This document shows positions 1 through 4,651 of a stretch of DNA of 6,225 nucleotides, in pieces. Both the position numbers and the translations under genes were made by a program. The notes beneath the pieces are model-generated. The model worked only from the letters and a program-made list of their open reading frames with translations, was not told where the DNA came from and did no database searches. Origin of the DNA: JBFMCC01 sp034435275 (GTDB lineage: Bacteria; Chloroflexota; Anaerolineae; Anaerolineales; Villigracilaceae); assembly GCA_034435275.1 (NCBI GenBank), contig DAOTXP010000247.1, forward strand, positions 1-6,225. Direction: 5' to 3'. The stretch's first letter is position 1; the number at the start of each line of letters is the position of its first letter.

Positions 1-383
1 CAGACCCAGTCCATGACATCGTGCAGGGGAAAGCGTTCGGCGCGGCTGAGCGCGACCGGCGTGAAGCGCAATTCCATGTAACGGACGCTGTCCCGCGCCG
101 CGTCCTCCACCGCTTCGCGCGTGATGCGGTGAATCACATCGGGCGAACGGTAGAACATGCGCAGGGTCTGGAACTTGGCGAGAAAATTCTGGAAGGTGAG
201 CGGGTCCTCCTCCTGCACCTGTACCAATCCGCTCAGGCGCAACAGGCTGGCCGGGACGGTGATGCCGTGCTGGCGGGCGATATCCAGCATGGTATCCAGA
301 CGCAAAGACCCCTCCAGGTGGCGGTGTAACTCCACTTTTGGGAGGGGCTGGAACACATCAGTGGTTGAGGATAAGGATTTCAC
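1..383 (-). CDS. add: Adenosine deaminase family protein, N-terminal part (runs off left edge)
   Basis: The visible 127 codons give the N-terminal part of a metal-dependent deaminase of the adenosine/adenine deaminase family (TIM barrel, one zinc), which hydrolyses the 6-amino group of an adenine-type purine in the cytoplasm for salvage. Seen directly: LPKVELHRHLEGSLR at residues 14-28, whose His20 and His22 form the HxH zinc pair of strand 1; DPLTFQNFLAKF at 60-71; and YRSPDVIHRITREAVEDAA (78-96) followed by YMELRFTPVA, the family's second-strand motif. The remaining metal and catalytic residues lie outside the window. The family's usual Asp after HxHL is Glu here (HLEG), so adenine or another aminopurine is also a possible substrate. 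The start is uncertain: GTG at 383 is used, but GTG at 356 also fits, and neither has a clear Shine-Dalgarno sequence. The start lies 15 bases after the secA stop, so translational coupling in one operon is likely. Family assignment is firm; exact substrate is not. Confidence 0.88.
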   Translation of the reverse strand, partial: MKSLSSTTDVFQPLPKVELHRHLEGSLRLDTMLDIARQHGITVPASLLRLSGLVQVQEEDPLTFQNFLAKFQTLRMFYRSPDVIHRITREAVEDAARDSVRYMELRFTPVALSRAERFPLHDVMDWV

Positions 384-398
384 GTCTACTGTTAAAAG

Positions 399-3300
399 TT
401 AGTGCCGTTTGCGTTTCTTTTTCTGACCGCCCGTCGGTTGCGGCTGCTGCGGTGCCTGTGGCGCGGACGCCTCGGCCGTTTCCATGAGAGTCAAGGCAAC
501 GGGGCGAGGCCGGTAGGCAAAGGCGCGTCCCACCACCAGGGCGCGGATGTCTTCCACCAGCGCCGCGAACATCTCGGAGGCGCGGCTTTTGTATTGTACC
601 AGCGGATCGCGCTGTGCATAGGCTTCCAGACCTATCGAAACTCTTAAGGCTTCGACGCGCGTTAGATAATCCACCCATTGTTCGGTGATGGCCTGCAAAA
701 GCAATTGACGATGGACCTGATTTAAGATATTCCGACCCAGTTCGCGGACCTGCATTTCGTCCCGGACCCCGGCCTGTTCCCCGCGGCGAGCCGCCTCTGC
801 CTGTCCCCAGACCAGCGCGAGGGCCTGCTCGGCTTCCTCCAGATGTTCGAGCACATCTTCGATGATTTCGTCTGCCGAGCGATCTGCCAGCAGCTGCGCG
901 GCCAGGAATACGTAATTGAACCGCGAGTAGACCTGCCTGGTCTGGCGGTGCGTCTTCGCATCGAATCCCGTGCGGACGCCTTGCGACAGCGACATGAGCA
1001 GGCGGATTTTTCCCGAGTCGTCCGTGACGGGTTCGCGCTGGGACAGCGCCTCGATATCGCGTGCGATCTGTCCGTTTTCGCCGGTCAGGCGTTCGCGTCG
1101 ATTCTCCAGCAGGGATTCGCTGGCGCGCAAGACGGAATCCACCAAGTCGCCCCATTCCATTTTTCCGAAATGGTTTTTATCCAGTCCGAGCGATTCGCCG
1201 AGGCGGCTTTCCACCGCGCCGGCCAGCCGCGATGCGTGCAAGACGTTCAACTGCGCCGCAACGGCGTCGCGCAATTCTTCTTCGACTTCTTCGGGATCAT
1301 TAGCCAGTTTGCGCATCTGTTCGTTGGTCAGGCGCATGGGTACGCGGGCAGCACTCGCGAAGTCCTCGGCCAGTTCCTGCGGCTTGCGCGGCTCCTCGGA
1401 ATCGCGCAGGGCTTCGAAGAAGGTGTCCAGCGCGTCCTCGCGCTCGCGCATCTGCGCCTCGAGGGCCTCGGTGGCGCGGTCGGTGTAATTCTGGATGGCG
1501 CGCAGGATATGAGCGTGCTCGGCCTCGAGGGCGCGTTCGACCAGTTTAACAGCGGCCAGTTTCGGGTCCGATTCTGAATCGAATTCGTCGAGCAGGAGGC
1601 GCAGAGTATAAGAGGGGAATATCTGTTCGTCCACCGGGAAAGGCGGCTGGACCTGGTCGAGCCAGGCCAGCAGTTTCCACGGCCCCTCCTCATCCTCCAG
1701 CGCGGGCGGGACGCGCTTCCGCACCTCGGCCTCGACCATTTCGCGTACATCGTCGTGAAGATCTTCTTTGACGAAGATGCGGTCGCGCTGGGAATAGATT
1801 TGTTCGCGCTGTTTGTTGAGCACATCGTCGTATTCGAGCAAGTGCTTGCGGACATCGAAGTTGGCGCCCTCGACGCGGTGCTGCGACTGCTCGATCATCC
1901 CGCCGACGAGACGGCTTTCGAGCGGCAGGGCGTCGTCCACGCGCATGCGTTCCATCAGCGCGCCCACCTGCTGGCCGCCGAACAGGCGCATCAGATCATC
2001 TTCCATCGAGAGATAAAAGCGCGACGAGCCGGGATCGCCCTGACGTGCGGCGCGGCCGCGCAGCTGGTTGTCGATGCGGCGCGCCTCGTGGCGTTCCGAG
2101 CCGATGACGTGCAGGCCGCCGAGGGCGCGCACGCGTTCCATATCCTCGAAATATTTCAGGAAGTATTTGACCTCGGCCTCGTAAATGCCATAGGCGGACG
2201 GGTCGAGAGCCTGCACCGCGGCGCGGCGCTCCTCCATCGTCATGTCGAACGGATCGGCATAACCGGACTTTCGCAGGACGCGGTTGACATCGGCCACGAT
2301 TTCCTCGGCCAGGTCGCCGCCCAATTTGATGTCCACGCCGCGGCCGGCCATGTTGGTGGCGATGGTGACCGCGCCGAAGGCGCCCGCCCCGGCAATGATC
2401 TGACTCTCCTCCGTATGCTTGCGCGCGTTCAAGACCTGGTGCTGGACTCCGCTTTGCAGGACGGTCTTCAAACGCGGCACGTCAGCCTCGGTCAGGTTCA
2501 GGATTTCGAGCAGGCGCGGCAGGTTTGCCGCGTCTTCCAGATTGATGGACTGTAATCCCAGCGGTTTGGCGAACTGGCGCAGGGCAGAAGGATCGAGTTG
2601 TTCGAGGGGGGCATAAAGCGGCTCGAGTTCGGGGATGAGACGGCCATCCTCCATGCGATTGTTTTGTTCGAGCCAGAGGTGACGCAGAAGCAGGGTCTGG
2701 AGCAGGCGGCGGACCGGTTCGGCGCGCAGGCGATTGGATAATCGTTCGGACGACTCGACCGAAGTCGTACCGACCAGCAGCGGCCTTCCCAATACGTGAT
2801 AACGGATGATCTCCTGCACGATGGCGCGCGTCTTGGATTCGAGGGTGCGATAGATGAAGTCGGGATAGTCGGTGCGGCGCCAGTAGAGAGGCGCTCCCCC
2901 CCCTCCCGTCCCCTCCACAGTGGGGGAAGCGCGACGCGTAAAGTAAGCAATGGGATAGCCGTTCTCGTCCTTCGTTTTGATTTCGACCAGCGGCGAATCG
3001 GGACGCGAGGCCTGATATTCGAGATTCGTGATAATGGGAGTGACTTCGAGGTTGTAGATCTTGCTGAACTCTTCCGCCTCGGTCAGCGCGGTGCCGGTCA
3101 TGCCCGCCAGTTTGGTGTACATACGGAAGTAGTTTTGCAGGGTGATGGTGGCGTACGTGACGTTCTCCGGCTCGACGCGCACGCCCTCCTTGGCCTCCAC
3201 CGCCTGGTGCAGGCCGTCGCTCCAGCGGCGGCCGGGCATCAGGCGGCCGGTGAACTCGTCCACGATGATGACCTTACCGCCCTGCACGAGATAATCCTTG

Positions 3301-4406
3301 TTTCGTTTAAAGAGGTGTTGGGCGCGCAGGGCCTGTTCGAGATAGCCGTACAGACGCGCCTGCTCCGGGCTGACATCCTCCGGGCGGTCGGGGTCGCGCA
3401 ACGGCTGGCCGAGGATCTGCTCCACGTGCGCCTCGCCCACCTCGGTCAGCGAAATGGCGCGGTCCTTTTCGTTGACCTCGTAATCCTCCGGGCGCAACTG
3501 TTTGACCACCTGCGCCATCTTTCCATACATTTCGAGGTCGCCCGAGGCGGGACCGGAGATGATGAGAGGCGTACGCGCCTCATCGATCAGAACATTGTCC
3601 ACTTCGTCCACGATGGCGAAGTAATGGCCGCCCCCTCGACCCTGCTCGGGGCGAGTCTGGACGCGGTCCTCGAGGCGCATGGTCATGTTGTCGCGCAGGT
3701 AATCGAAGCCGTACTCGGAATTGGTGCCGTAGGTGATGTCGGCGCGGTAGGCTTCGACGCGGTCCACCATGCGCAGGTGATGCTGATCCTCGTGCGGGGA
3801 CTCGCGCTCGAAATCCACGAGGAAGGCCTTTTTGCCGTTCTCGGTGACGGCGGCCATTTGCAGTACGCCGACCGAGAGACCCAGAAAGTTGTAGATGGCG
3901 CCCATCCAGCGCGCATCGCGTCGGGCGAGGTAATCGTTGACCGTGACCAAATGCACGCCGTGACCGGCCAATGCGTTCAAATAAATGGGCAGGGTGGCGA
4001 CCAGCGTCTTGCCTTCACCCGTTTTCATCTCGGCGATCTGGCCGCGGTGCAGGATGATGCCGCCGATCAACTGTACATCATAGTGGCGCTGACCGATGGT
4101 CCGCTTGGAGGCTTCGCGCACGGCCGCGAAGGCTTCGGGCAGGAGTTCAGAGAGAATCTCCTGTTCGGCGCGGAAGCGTTCTTTGGAGTCCTCAACCCCC
4201 TCACCCCTTGCCCCTCTCCCTAAGGGAGAGGGGGTGGGGTGAGGGAGTCGCGCACGGAACTCATCCGTTTTGGCGCGCAGGGCGTCATCGCTCAGTTTTT
4301 CGTATTCGGCCTCGAGCGCGTTGATCTGGTCAACGATGGGGAAGAGTTCCAGGATGGTCTTTTTAAGGGGATCGCCCCCGAATAGTTTGACGAAGTTTTT
4401 GAGCAT
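399..4406 (-). CDS. secA: Preprotein translocase ATPase SecA, extra-long form
   Basis: SecA is the cytoplasmic and membrane-peripheral ATPase that drives unfolded preproteins through SecYEG. The 1335 residues contain every core signature: Walker A GEGKT at 130-134, VTVNDYLARRDA at 155-166, TNSEYGFDYLRDNM at 228-241, Walker B DEVD at 267-270, then a preprotein cross-linking region of about 286-410, GRRWSDGLHQA at 392-402, TGTA at 437-440, TNMAGRGVDIKLGG at 684-697, and the arginine-finger motif QLRGRAARQG at 781-790. LLEYDDVLNKQR (856-867) opens the helical scaffold, and YAQRDPL (1263-1269) with a nearby W1244 closes it. E. coli SecA has 901 residues; the excess here is mainly about 90 residues in NBD2 (561-654), about 235 in the scaffold/wing region, and short repeat-encoded loops at 54-70, 252-260 and 492-506. 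The zinc-binding SEC-C tail is missing; the protein ends in a Gln/Pro stretch and KKKRKRH. The ATG at 4406 has a suitable Shine-Dalgarno sequence and promoter close by. It is read with the downstream deaminase gene. Confidence 0.97.
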   Translation of the reverse strand: MLKNFVKLFGGDPLKKTILELFPIVDQINALEAEYEKLSDDALRAKTDEFRARLPHPTPSPLGRGARGEGVEDSKERFRAEQEILSELLPEAFAAVREASKRTIGQRHYDVQLIGGIILHRGQIAEMKTGEGKTLVATLPIYLNALAGHGVHLVTVNDYLARRDARWMGAIYNFLGLSVGVLQMAAVTENGKKAFLVDFERESPHEDQHHLRMVDRVEAYRADITYGTNSEYGFDYLRDNMTMRLEDRVQTRPEQGRGGGHYFAIVDEVDNVLIDEARTPLIISGPASGDLEMYGKMAQVVKQLRPEDYEVNEKDRAISLTEVGEAHVEQILGQPLRDPDRPEDVSPEQARLYGYLEQALRAQHLFKRNKDYLVQGGKVIIVDEFTGRLMPGRRWSDGLHQAVEAKEGVRVEPENVTYATITLQNYFRMYTKLAGMTGTALTEAEEFSKIYNLEVTPIITNLEYQASRPDSPLVEIKTKDENGYPIAYFTRRASPTVEGTGGGGAPLYWRRTDYPDFIYRTLESKTRAIVQEIIRYHVLGRPLLVGTTSVESSERLSNRLRAEPVRRLLQTLLLRHLWLEQNNRMEDGRLIPELEPLYAPLEQLDPSALRQFAKPLGLQSINLEDAANLPRLLEILNLTEADVPRLKTVLQSGVQHQVLNARKHTEESQIIAGAGAFGAVTIATNMAGRGVDIKLGGDLAEEIVADVNRVLRKSGYADPFDMTMEERRAAVQALDPSAYGIYEAEVKYFLKYFEDMERVRALGGLHVIGSERHEARRIDNQLRGRAARQGDPGSSRFYLSMEDDLMRLFGGQQVGALMERMRVDDALPLESRLVGGMIEQSQHRVEGANFDVRKHLLEYDDVLNKQREQIYSQRDRIFVKEDLHDDVREMVEAEVRKRVPPALEDEEGPWKLLAWLDQVQPPFPVDEQIFPSYTLRLLLDEFDSESDPKLAAVKLVERALEAEHAHILRAIQNYTDRATEALEAQMREREDALDTFFEALRDSEEPRKPQELAEDFASAARVPMRLTNEQMRKLANDPEEVEEELRDAVAAQLNVLHASRLAGAVESRLGESLGLDKNHFGKMEWGDLVDSVLRASESLLENRRERLTGENGQIARDIEALSQREPVTDDSGKIRLLMSLSQGVRTGFDAKTHRQTRQVYSRFNYVFLAAQLLADRSADEIIEDVLEHLEEAEQALALVWGQAEAARRGEQAGVRDEMQVRELGRNILNQVHRQLLLQAITEQWVDYLTRVEALRVSIGLEAYAQRDPLVQYKSRASEMFAALVEDIRALVVGRAFAYRPRPVALTLMETAEASAPQAPQQPQPTGGQKKKRKRH
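2891..2932. repeat. 42-base inverted repeat inside secA, with a C8 tract
   Basis: The arms GCGCTCCCCCC (2891-2901) and GGGGGAAGCGC (2922-2932) are complementary over 11 bases with one mismatch, around a 20-base C-rich loop. Plus-strand positions 2896-2903 are eight consecutive C. In the SecA frame the element encodes residues 492-506, roughly ASPTVEGTGGGGAP, a Gly-rich stretch without the character of the surrounding conserved sequence. In another minus-strand frame it reads LPPLWRGREGGER, resembling the translation of common bacterial palindromic dispersed repeats (recognition from memory). It is probably a dispersed repeat accepted in a surface loop of NBD2. The flanks show only weak four-base direct repeats, so no clear target duplication is claimed. 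Confidence 0.65.
3629..3653. repeat. Short GC hairpin making a small insert in SecA
   Basis: CGCCCC (3629-3634) and GGGGCG (3648-3653) form a six-base stem around a 13-base loop. In SecA this region gives residues 252-260 (RPEQGRGGG), lying between RVQ and HYFAIVDEVD, where family members I recall have only two or three residues. The CTCGACCCTGCTCGGGG core loosely resembles another widespread short repeat class with a CTTCGAC...GCTCAGGG core, but the match is partial. It could equally be ordinary loop variation in GC-rich coding DNA. Confidence 0.35.
4198..4245. repeat. 48-base palindromic dispersed repeat inside secA
   Basis: CCCTCACCCC (4198-4207) pairs with GGGGTGAGGG (4236-4245), and CCCCTCTCCCT (4211-4221) pairs with AGGGAGAGGGG (4223-4233); only a small bulge interrupts the arms. 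This is the widespread palindromic repeat whose translation is usually recognisable as PLTPSPLPRGEG-like peptide in genome annotations (recognition from memory). In SecA it gives residues 54-70, LPHPTPSPLGRGARGEG, between the conserved N-terminal helix ending FRARL and the segment LLPEAFAAVREASKRT. The length is a multiple of three, so the reading frame is kept. Six-base direct repeats GGAGTC lie at 4185-4190 and 4244-4249. Confidence 0.85.
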
Positions 4407-4411
4407 GTCTG

Positions 4412-4417
4412 CCTTTC
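4412..4417 (-). promoter_or_regulatory. Ribosome binding site of secA
   Basis: On the minus strand GAAAGG precedes the ATG at 4406 with five bases between (CAGAC). It is a modest Shine-Dalgarno match at a normal distance, and it supports this ATG as the secA start. Confidence 0.6.
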
Positions 4418-4425
4418 GGCGGGAG

Positions 4426-4458
4426 ATTATAACAGACCGACCAACGGTTTATTGTCAG
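4426..4458 (-). promoter_or_regulatory. Extended -10 promoter for secA (and probably the deaminase)
   Basis: The minus strand reads TGTTATAAT at 4434-4426: a perfect TATAAT hexamer with the TGn extension. No good -35 hexamer lies at 16-18 bases; the nearest, CTGACA at 4458-4453, is 21 bases away. An extended -10 promoter can work without a strong -35. Transcription should start near 4419-4420, leaving an untranslated leader of about 13 bases that is almost entirely the ribosome binding site. Confidence 0.6.
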
Positions 4459-4486
4459 CGGGTGAGGTTTCTAACAGAATTCAAAT

Positions 4487-4552
4487 TTCACCACAGGGAT
4501 CACGGACTCCGTAAATAAAAATCTCCGTGCCCTCTGTGTGCTCTGGGGTGAA
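4487..4552. repeat. Degraded intergenic inverted repeat (CACAGAG-type dispersed family)
   Basis: The element starts TTCACCACAG (4487-4496) and ends CTCTGGGGTGAA (4541-4552), with inner matching blocks CACGGA (4501-4506) and TCCGTG (4524-4529) around an A/T-rich centre (GTAAATAAAAATC). This is the layout of a dispersed repeat common between genes in Chloroflexota and other bacteria, in which TTCACCACAGAG-type arms flank an AAAA-rich middle (recognition from memory). The arms have diverged, so this is an old copy. ACGGACTCCGT at 4502-4512 is itself a small perfect palindrome. No coding function is seen. Confidence 0.6.
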
Positions 4553-4598
4553 CTCCATCGGTTATTACCCAATATAGCCACTCCCCACTTTCGGGTGA

Positions 4599-4640
4599 TT
4601 GGATTGACACATCGAAAGCCTGTAAAATCAGCCAATCCAA
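4599..4640. promoter_or_regulatory. Inverted repeat across the promoter and ribosome binding region of the DUF1800 gene
   Basis: TTGGATTG (4599-4606) and CAATCCAA (4633-4640) are perfect eight-base inverted copies 26 bases apart. The left arm would overlap the -35 position of a promoter whose -10 is TAAAAT at 4623-4628 (TTGGAT, 18-base spacer, weak -35). The right arm abuts the AGGAG sequence and overlaps the preceding AA. It could be a repressor-type operator pair or an RNA stem controlling ribosome access. Chance cannot be excluded for eight-base arms. Confidence 0.3.
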
Positions 4641-4645
4641 AGGAG
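4639..4645 (+). promoter_or_regulatory. Ribosome binding site of the DUF1800 gene
   Basis: AAAGGAG ends six bases before the ATG at 4652. It is a strong Shine-Dalgarno sequence and fixes the start, placing the twin-arginine motif at residues 6-7. Confidence 0.85.
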
Positions 4646-4651
4646 CGCCGC

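Noticed and set aside
358..1155. A 265-codon minus-strand frame overlapping the secA end
   Set aside because: It is an Arg/Gly-rich out-of-frame reading of secA. The SecA frame carries the expected motif YAQRDPL and a normal stop.
2796..4223. A 475-codon open frame on the plus strand opposite secA
   Set aside because: It is antisense to unambiguous SecA motifs; the high GC and skewed third positions of secA keep this frame open. It ends within the palindromic repeat and has no recognisable domain.
4198..4245. The GC-rich palindrome as a transcription terminator
   Set aside because: It lies inside secA coding sequence and no T-tract follows on either strand.
4604..4628. TTGACA (4604-4609) with TAAAAT (4623-4628) as a standard promoter
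   Set aside because: The spacer is 13 bases, too short for a sigma-70-type promoter. The TAAAAT may still be used with another, weaker -35 such as TTGGAT at 4599.
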